Below the pieces are notes generated by a model. It had not been told where the DNA came from and made no database searches. It was given only the letters and a program-made list of their open reading frames with translations. 64,000 bases of DNA from Oscillospiraceae bacterium. Lineage in GTDB: Bacteria > Bacillota > Clostridia > Oscillospirales > Oscillospiraceae. The position numbers were made by a program, and so were the translations under genes. The DNA is taken from NCBI GenBank assembly GCA_016293865.1, contig JAEDDG010000004.1, positions 22,600 through 86,599 of the forward strand. Direction: 5' to 3'. Positions 25,457 through 34,571 of the stretch are shown piece by piece. Every line of letters begins with the position of its first letter. Position 1 is the stretch's first letter.

Positions 25457-26421
25457 TGCTCGACCTTCTTTCGTCCGCTGCCGGACAGATGGATGAAAAG
25501 AACACAGGAAATGGCAATCAGAAGGACCAGGGTAACGGCGAGGCTGCCCTCAAGCCCGAAGGAGCCGCCGTTCCACAGCTTCAGTTCGTCGGCAGGCGTG
25601 CAGCGCAGAACGCTGTCCCCGGCCGCGGTTCCGCTGACGGGTATGCCGAAGAGATTCCCCTGTGCAAAGTTCCACATGGAATGGATAGCGGCGGCGCCCC
25701 AGATGCTGCCGCGCCAGAGAAAGTAGATGCCGGCAAACGCCCCGAACAGGAAGAGGTTCACCAGCGCCAGTACGGAGAGACCGGAGTTGGAGATGTGCAG
25801 CAGCGCAAATACGGCGGCGCTGACGCCTACGGCGACAGCCGCCGGCGCGCGCCGGGCGACGGAGACGCACAGATAGCCCCGGCATAAAAGCTCCTCGGCC
25901 ATTCCCTGCACAAGAAAACCCAGAAACAGCACGGCGATCATCCACCAGCGGGTGCCGGCAGCCGGTTCCAGCCGGATTCCGCCGAAGGCGCAGCAGATTC
26001 CGACAGCCGCTGCCATCAGCGCAAGGCCGATGACGAGACCGGCCAGATATTCCCGGAACGCGCCTGCACGCACAATTCCCATGGAGTCCAGGCTGCGCTT
26101 TTCAATCAGCCGGCAGTAGAGCACGGCGGCGGCAATCAGTGCGGCAGTGGAAAAAAGCGTGACTGCGTACAGCCAGGCCGGAAGACCATTGATCAGTGCC
26201 CGGACAGCGTTCAGATCAATCCGGCCGGAAGAGAGAATTTCACGGAAGGCGTCGCTTGTCAGAAGGGCGGCGCTTTCCGGAATGAACAGAATCAGACCCT
26301 GCGCCGTGCTTCCGGCAAGGAACACGGCAAAGAAAATCAGAATTTCCAGGATCAGGCGGTGACCGCGGCTTTCCTGCGCTGCCAGACGGACAGGACGGTT
26401 TGGGGCTGCGGCAAAGTTCAT
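25453..26421 (-). CDS. CPBP-family intramembrane metalloprotease
   Basis: Polytopic membrane protein of 322 residues with the CPBP/Abi (CaaX protease-like) motifs: AEELLCRGYL (EExxxR), FALLHISN with the second-motif His, and HSMWN (HxxxN). Bacterial members process membrane peptides or confer self-immunity to bacteriocins; no bacteriocin gene is adjacent. The start at 26421 follows GGAGG by 7 nt, in preference to an upstream in-frame start. It forms a two-gene unit with the downstream EEP gene. No clear promoter is seen, so read-through from glnS is possible. Confidence 0.88.
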   Translation of the reverse strand: MNFAAAPNRPVRLAAQESRGHRLILEILIFFAVFLAGSTAQGLILFIPESAALLTSDAFREILSSGRIDLNAVRALINGLPAWLYAVTLFSTAALIAAAVLYCRLIEKRSLDSMGIVRAGAFREYLAGLVIGLALMAAAVGICCAFGGIRLEPAAGTRWWMIAVLFLGFLVQGMAEELLCRGYLCVSVARRAPAAVAVGVSAAVFALLHISNSGLSVLALVNLFLFGAFAGIYFLWRGSIWGAAAIHSMWNFAQGNLFGIPVSGTAAGDSVLRCTPADELKLWNGGSFGLEGSLAVTLVLLIAISCVLFIHLSGSGRKKVEQ

Positions 26422-26494
26422 ATGTATACCTCCGTTAAACAAACAATGCGGTCTGCGTCTGAACAGACAGAGGCCGGAACCGGCGGATACAGGG

Positions 26495-26521
26495 AAGGGG
26501 AACAGAGAGCCTGTTCCCCTT
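26495..26521 (-). terminator. hairpin downstream of glnS, poor U-tract
   Basis: Perfect 11-bp stem (26495-26505 with 26511-26521), 5-nt loop, 13 nt past the glnS stop. CCCTGTA follows instead of T's, so termination may be partial. Confidence 0.4.
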
Positions 26522-26533
26522 TGTGATCGGCAG

Positions 26534-28198
26534 TCAGAATTTAAAGCTGTCCTTCAGCGCCACTGCGCGGTTGAACACAGGCGCGCCCGGCCGGGAGTCC
26601 TTGCTGTCCACAGCAAAGTAACCCTGGCGCAGGAACTGGAAGGCTGCGGGGGCCTGCACGTCTTTCAGCGCGGCTTCCACCTTGCAGCCGGTCAGCGTTT
26701 CCAGAGAAGCGGGATTCAGGCAGTCCAGGAAATCCTTGTCGCCGGAATCAGGATCGGCGTCGCTGAACAGATTGCCGTACAGACGGATTTCGGCGTCGGC
26801 TGCCGTGGCCGCGTCCACCCAATGGATGGTGGCGCCTTTGATTTTCCGCCCGTCTGCCGGATCGCCGCCGCGGCTGTCAGGATCATAGGTGCAGAGAATT
26901 TCTGTCACATTTCCGTCAGCGTCCTTGACACAGCCGGTGCATTTGATGAGATATGCGCCCTTCAGGCGGCATTCCGGACCGTCAGGCGACAGGCGTTTGT
27001 ACTTGGGAACAGGCGTTTCCATAAAATCGTCCGCCTCCACCCACAGCGTTTTGGAGAAGGAGACCTGGCGCGTGCCGGCCGTCTCGCTTCCGGGGAGGTT
27101 TTCAATCTCCACCGTTTCGCTGCAGCCGTCCGGATAATTTGTAATGGTCAGCCTGACGGGGCGCAGAACGGCCATGCGCCGCGGCGCGTGGGTGTTCAGG
27201 TCATCCCGCAGGCAGTGCTCCAGAAAAGCGTATTCCACCGTGTTCGGCACTTTTGCAACGCCGATCTGTTCGCAGAAATTGCGGATCGAGGCGGGCGTAT
27301 AGCCCCGGCGGCGCAGGCCGCACAGTGTGGGCATCCGCGGATCGTCCCAGCCGGAGACATATCCCTCTTCAACGAGCTTTCTCAGCTTGCGCTTGCTCAT
27401 CACCGTGTAGTTGATGCCAAGCCGGGCAAATTCGATCTGACGCGGACGGGACGGCAGATTGCAGTTTTCAACCACCCAGTTGTAAAGCGGCCGGTGATCC
27501 TCAAATTCCAGGGAGCACAGGCTGTGCGTGATCCCTTCCAGCGCGTCCTCAATGGGATGGGCAAAATCATACATGGGATAGATGCACCATTTGTCCCCGG
27601 TGCGGTGATGGTGCATGTGGTTGATGCGGTAGATGGCCGGATCGCGCATGTTGAAGTTGCCGGAGGCCGGATCAATCTTTGCGCGCAGCGTCATGGCGCC
27701 GTTCGGGAATTCGCCGGCCTTCATCCGGCGGAAAAGATCCAGGGATTCCTCAATCGGCCGGTCGCGGTAGGGGCACCTGGCCGGCGTTTTCAGGTCGCCG
27801 CGGTATTCGCGCATCTGCTCCGGGGTCAGCTCGCACACGTAGGCAAGGCCCCGGCGGATCAGGTCTTCCGCGCACGCATACATCTGATCAAAATAGTCGG
27901 AGGCATAATAAAACCGGTCGCCCCAGTCAAAGCCCAGCCAGTGGATGTCCTCTTTGATGGCGTCCACATATTCCGTGTCCTCTTTGGTGGGGTTTGTGTC
28001 GTCCATGCGCAGGTTGCAGATGCCGCCGTACTTTTCCGCGCTGCCGAAGTCGATGCACAGCGCTTTGCAGTGGCCGATATGGAGATAGCCGTTGGGCTCC
28101 GGCGGGAAACGGGTGTGTACCTGCATGCCGGCATAATTGCCGCCGGGCGCGATGTCTTCTTCAATAAAGGCGTGGATGAAATTTTTGGCTTCGTCCAT
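26534..28198 (-). CDS. glnS: Glutaminyl-tRNA synthetase
   Basis: Charges tRNA-Gln directly with glutamine. It has 554 residues: PPEPNGYLHIGHCKA with HIGH at 40-43, VMSKRKL at 266-272 (the GlnRS form of KMSKS), the LRMDDTNPTKED motif of GlnRS/eukaryotic-type GluRS, and a C-terminal double beta-barrel anticodon domain. Most Firmicutes lack GlnRS and make Gln-tRNA through GatCAB; GlnRS is found in proteobacteria and some Clostridia and Bacteroidetes. It is transcribed leftward from a promoter beside that of valS. Confidence 0.96.
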   Translation of the reverse strand: MDEAKNFIHAFIEEDIAPGGNYAGMQVHTRFPPEPNGYLHIGHCKALCIDFGSAEKYGGICNLRMDDTNPTKEDTEYVDAIKEDIHWLGFDWGDRFYYASDYFDQMYACAEDLIRRGLAYVCELTPEQMREYRGDLKTPARCPYRDRPIEESLDLFRRMKAGEFPNGAMTLRAKIDPASGNFNMRDPAIYRINHMHHHRTGDKWCIYPMYDFAHPIEDALEGITHSLCSLEFEDHRPLYNWVVENCNLPSRPRQIEFARLGINYTVMSKRKLRKLVEEGYVSGWDDPRMPTLCGLRRRGYTPASIRNFCEQIGVAKVPNTVEYAFLEHCLRDDLNTHAPRRMAVLRPVRLTITNYPDGCSETVEIENLPGSETAGTRQVSFSKTLWVEADDFMETPVPKYKRLSPDGPECRLKGAYLIKCTGCVKDADGNVTEILCTYDPDSRGGDPADGRKIKGATIHWVDAATAADAEIRLYGNLFSDADPDSGDKDFLDCLNPASLETLTGCKVEAALKDVQAPAAFQFLRQGYFAVDSKDSRPGAPVFNRAVALKDSFKF

Positions 28199-28285
28199 GT
28201 TGTATTCAACTCCAGTATATCTTCAATTCCCCGCTGCAACGGAGCGCCGGGACAGTACGGCGCCGGCTCAGCAGCTGCTTCGGCT

Positions 28286-28314
28286 ATTATAGCTTAATTG
28301 CGGAGGATTTACAA
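28286..28314 (-). promoter_or_regulatory. SigA promoter of glnS
   Basis: Minus-strand TTGTAA (28309-28314), 17-bp spacer, TATAAT (28286-28291). Its -35 lies only 7 bp from the -35 of the divergent valS promoter. Confidence 0.85.
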
Positions 28315-28321
28315 CATTTTA

Positions 28322-28350
28322 TTGACAAACGCGGGGGAATATCATATAAT
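28322..28350 (+). promoter_or_regulatory. Consensus SigA promoter of valS
   Basis: Perfect TTGACA (28322-28327), 17-bp spacer, perfect TATAAT (28345-28350), upstream of the T-box leader. Confidence 0.92.
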
Positions 28351-28389
28351 CCACTTTGTATTATGGCGGTGTATGCCGCCGGATCAGTC

Positions 28390-28620
28390 ACAACGGCGAA
28401 GAAGGGAAAAAGTAAGCTCCCCGCGGATTTTCAGAGAGAGAACGGCCGGTGAAAGTTCTCATGATGCAGGGCTGAAAGTCATCCCGGAGCCTCCGCACTG
28501 AACGGCAAGTAAGGCGGACGCGTCCCCGCGTTACAGGGGAGAGATTGCCGCGCGCGCAGCGCGCGGAATTCAGGTGGTACAGCGTAGATTTGCGCCCTGG
28601 GAGCTTCCCGGGGCTTTTTT
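28390..28620 (+). promoter_or_regulatory. T-box riboswitch, valine specifier
   Basis: Leader that senses uncharged tRNA-Val and lets transcription continue into valS. Parts seen: AGTA motif (28411-28414), the helix AGCTC/GGGCT (28415-28419 with 28469-28473), GAAA then the specifier codon GTC (28478-28480) followed by A, the apical GAGAAC/GTTCTC hairpin with a GGTGA loop (28436-28460), the T-box GGTGGTACAGCG (28573-28584) and a terminator stem (28594-28602 with 28606-28614) ending in six T. GUC is a valine codon and matches the gene. Confidence 0.93.
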
Positions 28621-28634
28621 GTTGAGGAGGGAGC

Positions 28635-31262
28635 ATGTTGAAAAAGGAACTGCCGAAGGTCTATGACCCAAAAACAGTGGAGAAGAGAATATATGACATG
28701 TGGCTTGAGGGCGGCTACTTCCACGCCGAGCGCGATCCGGAAAAGAAGCCCTTCACGATTGTCATTCCGCCGCCGAACGTTACCGGCCAGCTCCATCTGG
28801 GCCACGCCTTTGACGAAACCATTCAGGACGTCCTGATCCGCTGGAAGCGCATGAGCGGCTATGCGGCGCTGTGGGTGCCTGGCTACGACCATGCAGGCAT
28901 TGCCACGCAGATCAAGGTGGAGGAAAAGCTGCGCGAAGAGGGACTGACCCGTTTTGACCTGGGCCGGGAAAAATTCCTTGACCGGGTCTGGGACTGGAAA
29001 AACCGGTTCGGAAACCGGATCGTTGAGCAGCTGAAAACGCTCGGCTGTTCCTGTGACTGGGATCGTCAGCGCTTCACCATGGATGAAGTCTGCGCCAAGG
29101 CCGTGCGGGAGACATTTGTGAATCTCTATGAAAAGGGCCTGATTTACAAGGGCAAGCGGATCATCAACTGGTGTCCGAAGTGCACCACGGCGCTGTCTGA
29201 TGCCGAGGTGGAATATGAGGAGCAGCCTGGCCATTTCTGGCATATCCGCTATCCGATTGTCGGTCAGGAGGGCCGTTATATTACCGTCGCCACCACCCGG
29301 CCGGAAACCATGCTTGGCGACAGCGCCATTGCCGTGCATCCGGAGGACGAGCGGTATGCCGATCTTGTGGGCAAGACCTGCATCCTGCCGCTTGTGAACC
29401 GGGAAATCCCCATTGTGGCGGACGAGTATGTGGACAGAGAGTTCGGTACCGGCTGCGTGAAAATCACGCCCTGCCACGATCCCAACGACTTTGAGGTCGG
29501 CCTGCGCCACAATCTGGAGCAGATCCTTGTGCTGGACGGCGAGGCGAAGATCATCAACGGCGGCAAGTACAACGGCATGGACCGTTACGAGGCGCGCAAG
29601 GCCATTGTGGCCGATCTGGAGGCCGGCGGCTATCTTGTCAAGATTGAAGAGCACGTGCACAATGTGGGCACCTGCTACCGCTGCGGCACGAGCGTGGAGC
29701 CCATTGCCTCTGACCAGTGGTTTGTCAAAATGGAGCCCCTGGCAAAGGAAGCCATCCGTGTGGTTGAGGACGGCACCATCAAATTCGTGCCTGAGCGCTT
29801 CAGCAAAACCTATCTGAACTGGATGTACAACGTCCGCGACTGGTGCATTTCCCGCCAGCTGTGGTGGGGTCACCAGATCCCGGCGTGGCACTGCGCCGAC
29901 TGCGGGCATACCACCGTCAGCCGGGAAGACGCCACGGAGTGCGAGGCCTGTCACTCCAAAAACATTACCCGCGATCCTGATGTGCTGGATACCTGGTTCT
30001 CGTCCGCACTGTGGCCGTTCTCCACGCTGGGCTGGCCGGATGAGACGCCGGATCTGAAATACTTCTACCCGACGGACGTGCTGGTCACCGGCTATGACAT
30101 TATTTTCTTCTGGGTTGCGCGCATGATATTCTCCGGCATGGAACAGATGAAGCGCGAGCCGTTCCACACCGTGCTGATCCACGGCATCATCCGCGATGCA
30201 CAGGGCCGCAAAATGTCCAAGTCTCTGGGCAACGGTGTTGATCCCATCGAAGTGATCAATACCTACGGCGCCGATGCGCTGCGCTTCAATATCATCACCG
30301 GAAACTCGCCCGGCAATGACATGCGCTATTATGACGAGCGGTGCGAGGCCATGCGCAATTTTGCCAACAAGATCTGGAACGCCAGCCGGTTTGTGCTGAT
30401 GAACCTGACCATTGACAAGAACCAGCTGCCGGACAAGCTGGAGCTGGAGGACAAATGGATCCTCTCCAAGCTCAATACGCTGGCAAAGGAAGTCGGGGAA
30501 AACCTGGAGCGCTATGAGCTGGGCATCGCCGCGGACAAGATCTATGATTTCATCTGGGACAGCTACTGCGACTGGTACATTGAGCTGACCAAGCCCCGCC
30601 TGAACGGCGAGGATCAGGCGGCCAGGGAGGGCGCCCAGAAGGTTCTGCTCTACGTTCTGACGGAGACGCTGAAGCTGCTGCACCCGTTCATGCCCTTTAT
30701 CACAGAGGAAATCTGGCAGGCACTGCCGCACGATGGCGAGAGCATTATGGTCGCCGCTTATCCGACGTATCAGGAGAGCCTGGCTTTCCCGGAGGATGAG
30801 GCCCGCTTTGAAACCGTGATGAATGCCATCAAGGCCGTGCGGTCCCGCCGGGCAGAGATGGCTGTACCGCCGTCCAAGCGGCCGCACCTGATCATCGTCA
30901 CAGACAAGACGGAGACCTTCGAAAGCGGAAGCGTATATCTGTCCAAGCTGGCCTATGCGGGCTCTGTGCAGATTACGGACGCTGTGCCTGCGTCCACGGA
31001 CGGCATGGTCTGCGTCATTACCAACGAGGCGAAAATGTATATGCCGCTGGCAGAGCTGGTGGATATTGAAAAAGAGATTGCGCGCATCGGCAGGGAGATT
31101 GAAAAGGCGAAGGGCGAGCTGGCCCGGGCCCAGTCCAAGCTGGCCAACGAGAAATTCACGTCCCGCGCACCTGAGAGCGTTGTTCAGGTGGAGCGCGATA
31201 AGGTCGAAAAGGCCAACGCGCTGATTGCAAATCTGACGGAAACGCTGAAAACTCTCCAATAA
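28635..31262 (+). CDS. valS: Valyl-tRNA synthetase
   Basis: Charges tRNA-Val and edits mischarged threonine. It has 875 residues: PPPNVTGQLHLGHAF with HLGH at 54-57, a CP1 editing domain (TTRPETMLGDSAIAVHPED), zinc-like CxxC pairs (CYRCG, CADCG, CEACH), KMSKS at 526-530 in GRKMSKSLGNG, and a C-terminal coiled coil (about 805-875) typical of ValRS. GGAGG lies 5 nt before the ATG. It is under T-box control and followed by a strong terminator. Confidence 0.98.
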   Translation: MLKKELPKVYDPKTVEKRIYDMWLEGGYFHAERDPEKKPFTIVIPPPNVTGQLHLGHAFDETIQDVLIRWKRMSGYAALWVPGYDHAGIATQIKVEEKLREEGLTRFDLGREKFLDRVWDWKNRFGNRIVEQLKTLGCSCDWDRQRFTMDEVCAKAVRETFVNLYEKGLIYKGKRIINWCPKCTTALSDAEVEYEEQPGHFWHIRYPIVGQEGRYITVATTRPETMLGDSAIAVHPEDERYADLVGKTCILPLVNREIPIVADEYVDREFGTGCVKITPCHDPNDFEVGLRHNLEQILVLDGEAKIINGGKYNGMDRYEARKAIVADLEAGGYLVKIEEHVHNVGTCYRCGTSVEPIASDQWFVKMEPLAKEAIRVVEDGTIKFVPERFSKTYLNWMYNVRDWCISRQLWWGHQIPAWHCADCGHTTVSREDATECEACHSKNITRDPDVLDTWFSSALWPFSTLGWPDETPDLKYFYPTDVLVTGYDIIFFWVARMIFSGMEQMKREPFHTVLIHGIIRDAQGRKMSKSLGNGVDPIEVINTYGADALRFNIITGNSPGNDMRYYDERCEAMRNFANKIWNASRFVLMNLTIDKNQLPDKLELEDKWILSKLNTLAKEVGENLERYELGIAADKIYDFIWDSYCDWYIELTKPRLNGEDQAAREGAQKVLLYVLTETLKLLHPFMPFITEEIWQALPHDGESIMVAAYPTYQESLAFPEDEARFETVMNAIKAVRSRRAEMAVPPSKRPHLIIVTDKTETFESGSVYLSKLAYAGSVQITDAVPASTDGMVCVITNEAKMYMPLAELVDIEKEIARIGREIEKAKGELARAQSKLANEKFTSRAPESVVQVERDKVEKANALIANLTETLKTLQ

Positions 31263-31310
31263 TTTCACGCGCGCCGGAATTCGACGGATTCCGCCGTAAC
31301 CGATGGATTA

Positions 31311-31346
31311 AAATACCCGTGTACTGCAAAGTACACGGGTATTTTT
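31311..31346 (+). terminator. Rho-independent terminator after valS
   Basis: Perfect 15-bp stem (31311-31325 with 31330-31344), GCAA tetraloop, T-run. It ends only 22 nt before the spoIIAA start codon. Confidence 0.9.
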
Positions 31347-31368
31347 GTATATTCCGGGAGGGATGAAT

Positions 31369-31701
31369 ATGAACATTGAGTCGGCGTTTGCCGATGGAAA
31401 GGTCAGGCTGTATCTGTCCGGCGAGCTGGATCACCATGCCGCGCGGGCGGTCATGACGGAAATTGAGGAGAAGCTGGATCTGCTTCTGCCGCAGGACTGC
31501 GTGCTGGACCTGCGGGATGTGTCGTTTATGGATTCATCCGGCATTGCCGTGGTGATGAAGACCTACCGGCGCATGCATGCCATCGGGGGCCGGCTTTGGG
31601 TGGAAAACGTGCCGCCCCAGCCGATGAAGGTGCTGGATGCGTCCGGCATCGACAGGCTGATTTCGATTTCCGCGCTGATGCAGGCAAGGAGGCGTACATA
31701 A
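31369..31701 (+). CDS. spoIIAA: Anti-sigma F factor antagonist
   Basis: STAS-domain protein of 110 residues. When dephosphorylated by SpoIIE it binds SpoIIAB and frees sigma F in the forespore. The phosphorylation site lies in SFMDSSGIAVVM; S57 aligns with Ser58 of B. subtilis. The ATG at 31369 was preferred because GGGAGGG ends 6 nt upstream; the ATG at 31363 abuts it. First gene of the spoIIA operon, overlapping spoIIAB by 1 nt (TAATG). Confidence 0.96.
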   Translation: MNIESAFADGKVRLYLSGELDHHAARAVMTEIEEKLDLLLPQDCVLDLRDVSFMDSSGIAVVMKTYRRMHAIGGRLWVENVPPQPMKVLDASGIDRLISISALMQARRRT

Positions 31702-32144
31702 TGAAGACAGTGATCAATTCCATGCGCTTGGAGGTTCCAAGCCGGTCGGCAAATGAGAGCTTTGCCCGGAGCGCTGTGGGCTGTTTTGCCGCGCAGCTGG
31801 ATCCCACACTGGAGGAGGTGGGGGATATCAAAACCGCTGTCAGTGAAGCGGTGACGAATTGTATCGTTCACGCATATCCGGACGGGATCGGCCGCGTGCT
31901 GATCCGCGCGCGGATTCTGGCCGACCGCTCGCTGGAAATCACCGTGCGCGACTGGGGAAAAGGCATTGAGGACGTGGAGCAGGCCCGTACGCCCATGTTC
32001 ACCACCGGCGGGGACAACCGCAGCGGCATGGGCTTTACCATTATGGAGAGCTTCATGGACAGCCTGCGCGTACGCTCCAGCCCCGGAAAGGGGACCACCG
32101 TGGTGATGCGGCGGAAAATCGCCGAGCGGGCCGGAATCAGATGA
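31701..32144 (+). CDS. spoIIAB: Anti-sigma F factor (serine kinase)
   Basis: GHKL-type protein kinase of 147 residues that binds sigma F and phosphorylates SpoIIAA. The N box is EAVTNCIVHAYPDG, the G1 box DWGKGIEDV and the G2 box RSGMGFTIM. It sits between spoIIAA (TAATG overlap) and sigF (ATGA overlap), so the three proteins are translationally coupled, as in other sporulators. Confidence 0.97.
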   Translation: MKTVINSMRLEVPSRSANESFARSAVGCFAAQLDPTLEEVGDIKTAVSEAVTNCIVHAYPDGIGRVLIRARILADRSLEITVRDWGKGIEDVEQARTPMFTTGGDNRSGMGFTIMESFMDSLRVRSSPGKGTTVVMRRKIAERAGIR

Positions 32145-32851
32145 CAGGACATTCAAGTCTGGAACTGATTGCCGCAGCGCAGAACGGCGACAAATCGGCC
32201 GCAGAGGAGATGATCCGGGTCAACTCCGGGCTGATCTGGAGCGTGGCGCGCCGGTATTTCGGGCGCGGCGCGGACTCTGACGACCTGTATCAGCTGGGCT
32301 GCGTGGGGTTTCTCAAGGCGGTGCAGGGCTTTGACCTGGCCTACGGAACGCAGTTTTCCACTTATGCCGTACCGAAAATATCCGGAGAGATCCGCCGGTT
32401 TCTGCGGGATGACGGCAGCGTGAAGGTCAGCCGCGGCCTGAAGGAAAGAGCGGCCGCCGTTAAAATGACGCGCAGCATCCTGGAACAGCGGTTCAACAGA
32501 GAGCCGACGCTCTCAGAGCTTTCGGCGGAAACAGGCTTCACGCCGGAAGAAATTGCCGAGTGTGAAACGGCCACCGCCGCTGCGGACTCCCTCCAGCGGG
32601 AAACCGGCGACGAGGGCTTTACTCTGGAGCACATGCTGGGCGACGACGGGCAGGAGGACAAGCTGATTGAGAATATCTCGCTGCGGCAGGCAATCGCGGA
32701 ATTGCCGGAAAAGGAGCAGATGGTGATTCTTCTGCGCTATTACCGGGGAATGACCCAGGAAGCTGCGGCCAGAATTCTGCATGTATCCCAGGTGCAGGTG
32801 TCGCGGATTGAGCGCCGCGCCATTGAAAAACTGCGGGCGCAGCTGAAATAG
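32141..32851 (+). CDS. sigF: RNA polymerase sigma-F factor
   Basis: First forespore-specific sigma factor, 236 residues. Region 2 is at about 25-95 (SDDLYQLGCVGFLKAVQGFD, TYAVPKISGEIRRFLRDDG), region 3 at about 105-160 and the region 4 helix-turn-helix at the end (GMTQEAAARILHVSQVQVSRIERRA). The immediately preceding spoIIAA-spoIIAB pair identifies it as sigF rather than sigG. Confidence 0.97.
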   Translation: MTGHSSLELIAAAQNGDKSAAEEMIRVNSGLIWSVARRYFGRGADSDDLYQLGCVGFLKAVQGFDLAYGTQFSTYAVPKISGEIRRFLRDDGSVKVSRGLKERAAAVKMTRSILEQRFNREPTLSELSAETGFTPEEIAECETATAAADSLQRETGDEGFTLEHMLGDDGQEDKLIENISLRQAIAELPEKEQMVILLRYYRGMTQEAAARILHVSQVQVSRIERRAIEKLRAQLK

Positions 32852-32932
32852 CTGCGGCTCCCGCGCTTCGGAAGACGGATGGATCTGCACAAGCGTGCAG
32901 AAAGGCAGCGTGAATGCGTTCCCGTAAAACAC

Positions 32933-32978
32933 AAAGACTCCCTGACGCCTGGAAGTTCCTGCATCAGGGGGTCTTTTC
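32933..32978. terminator. terminator between sigF and the M23 peptidase gene
   Basis: 13-bp stem with one G-T pair (32933-32945 with 32964-32976) and a structured 18-nt loop. TTTT follows on both strands, so it may act both ways. Confidence 0.75.
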
Positions 32979-33009
32979 AATGTCGTGTATTCAGAATTCC
33001 TGACGTGAA

Positions 33010-34263
33010 TTACGGCAGGTAGTCCAGCGGGTCCACATAAGAACCGTTGATCATCACGCCGAAGTGCAGATGCGGTCCTGTGGAGTTGCCGGTGCTGCCG
33101 GAAATGCCCAGCTGCTGTCCCTGATAGACGTAGTCGCCTACGCTGACGCTGCGGGAAGACATATGCATGTACTGGGTAACCACGCCGTTTCCGTGGCTGA
33201 CGGCGACATACTCGCCGGCGGAGCTGGAGCGCATGGAAATTGTGACCACGCCGTCTGCCGCTGCGACGATGGGCGTTGTGTAGCCGACGCCGCCGATGTC
33301 AATACCGCGGTGGTTGGTGCTGCCCACGCCGTTGGTGGCGCTGGAGGAGCGGTAGCCGTAGTAAGAGGTGATGGTTCGGCTGCTGCAGGGCCAGGCCAGA
33401 CTGACGCCTGCGGCACTGCTGCCGCCGCCGCTGGTACTGCCGCCGCCGGCCTGTGCTGCGGCTTCTTCCCTGCGTTTGCGTTCCTCTTCAGCTTTGCGGA
33501 GCTGCTCTGCATATTCCGCCTCAGCTTCTGCAATCTGGGCGTTCAGGGCGTCTTCTTCCTCAGCCAGCTGATCCATCAGGGCTGCGTATTCTTCCTGATT
33601 GCTCTGGATCTCCTTGACCAGGGCGTCGGCTTCGGCACGCTGCTGCTCAAGCGCGGCCTGCTGTGTTTCCAGAGCGGTTTTTGCGTCCTGGGTTTCGTCC
33701 AGAATGCCGTTGAGCGTTTTCTGCCGCTGGATGGTGTCCTGCTGAAGCGTCTGATAATCCTCAATGACGCTCTCGTCATAGCTCATGATTTCAAAGATGA
33801 AATCCAGACGGCTGAGCAGATCGCGGAAGCTCTCGGCATTGAACAGAATTTCAAAATATGAAATAGAACCGCGTTCTTCCATGGCGCGGATGCGTTCGCT
33901 CATCAGCACGCGCTGGGCCTCCTCCGCCGTGATGGCGTCGGCCAGATCCTGCTTCGCCTGGACGATCATTTGTTCATAATCGGCGATCTGCGCCTCGGTG
34001 TTTTCAATCTGCTGCGTAATCAGCGCGCACTGTTCGTCGTACAGTGCCTTCTGCGCCAGGGTTTTGGTTTCCTGGAAATTCAGTTCGTCGATTTCCGACT
34101 GAAGGTCGCTGATTTTGTCGTTCAGGGCGCCGGACTGCTCTTTCAATGCGTCAATATCAGCCTGCGTGACGGCGTTCGCCTCCTGCAGGGGGTATACGGC
34201 TGTGCAGCCGATAAAAACGGCAAGGGCTATTATGACAGACAGTATCCGTTTTTTGTTACTCAT
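33010..34263 (-). CDS. Exported coiled-coil M23 peptidase (EnvC/NlpD-like)
   Basis: A 417-residue secreted cell-wall protein: a signal peptide of about 31 residues ending near EANA, then a long coiled coil (about 35-265, rich in Gln/Glu/Ala) and a Gly/Ser linker (AAQAGGGSTSGGGSS). The C-terminal M23 domain carries NHRGIDIGG (first His and Asp ligands) and GPHLHFG (HxH), so it looks active. Such proteins cut peptide cross-links during division or sporulation. The start is ATG 34263 with GAGG upstream. It is monocistronic and convergent with sigF; a sporulation role is only suggested by position. Confidence 0.92.
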   Translation of the reverse strand: MSNKKRILSVIIALAVFIGCTAVYPLQEANAVTQADIDALKEQSGALNDKISDLQSEIDELNFQETKTLAQKALYDEQCALITQQIENTEAQIADYEQMIVQAKQDLADAITAEEAQRVLMSERIRAMEERGSISYFEILFNAESFRDLLSRLDFIFEIMSYDESVIEDYQTLQQDTIQRQKTLNGILDETQDAKTALETQQAALEQQRAEADALVKEIQSNQEEYAALMDQLAEEEDALNAQIAEAEAEYAEQLRKAEEERKRREEAAAQAGGGSTSGGGSSAAGVSLAWPCSSRTITSYYGYRSSSATNGVGSTNHRGIDIGGVGYTTPIVAAADGVVTISMRSSSAGEYVAVSHGNGVVTQYMHMSSRSVSVGDYVYQGQQLGISGSTGNSTGPHLHFGVMINGSYVDPLDYLP

Positions 34264-34302
34264 CAAATCGCCTCGCAAAGTACAGATTTCGACTTTTTTC
34301 TT

Positions 34303-34331
34303 ATAATATCAGATCGTTCTTGCGGTTTCAA
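34303..34331 (-). promoter_or_regulatory. SigA promoter of the M23 peptidase gene
   Basis: Minus-strand TTGAAA (34326-34331), 17-bp spacer, TATTAT (34303-34308). The remaining AT-rich gap to 34571 shows no clear plus-strand promoter. Confidence 0.7.
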
Positions 34332-34571
34332 ATATCAAATTGCACAAATTTTTCAGAGACAGAATCGGCACCTGAAAACAAAAAATTACAAAATAGGAAC
34401 AAAATTTTACTCAATTGCAACCGAACGGCGCAGGAATGTGGTATTTTAAAATTTTTTTGCTTTTGAGAACTTTATGTTCACAGCGGAATATAAACTGCGG
34501 GAAAATGAAAAAACAGGTCGAATGGCCTGCGCTTTTTGGCTGCAGGCGTGTCGGAAGGAAGGAAAGCCATC

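Noticed and set aside
28479..31268. 929-codon open frame on the minus strand
   Set aside because: Antisense to valS and its T-box; no family motifs.
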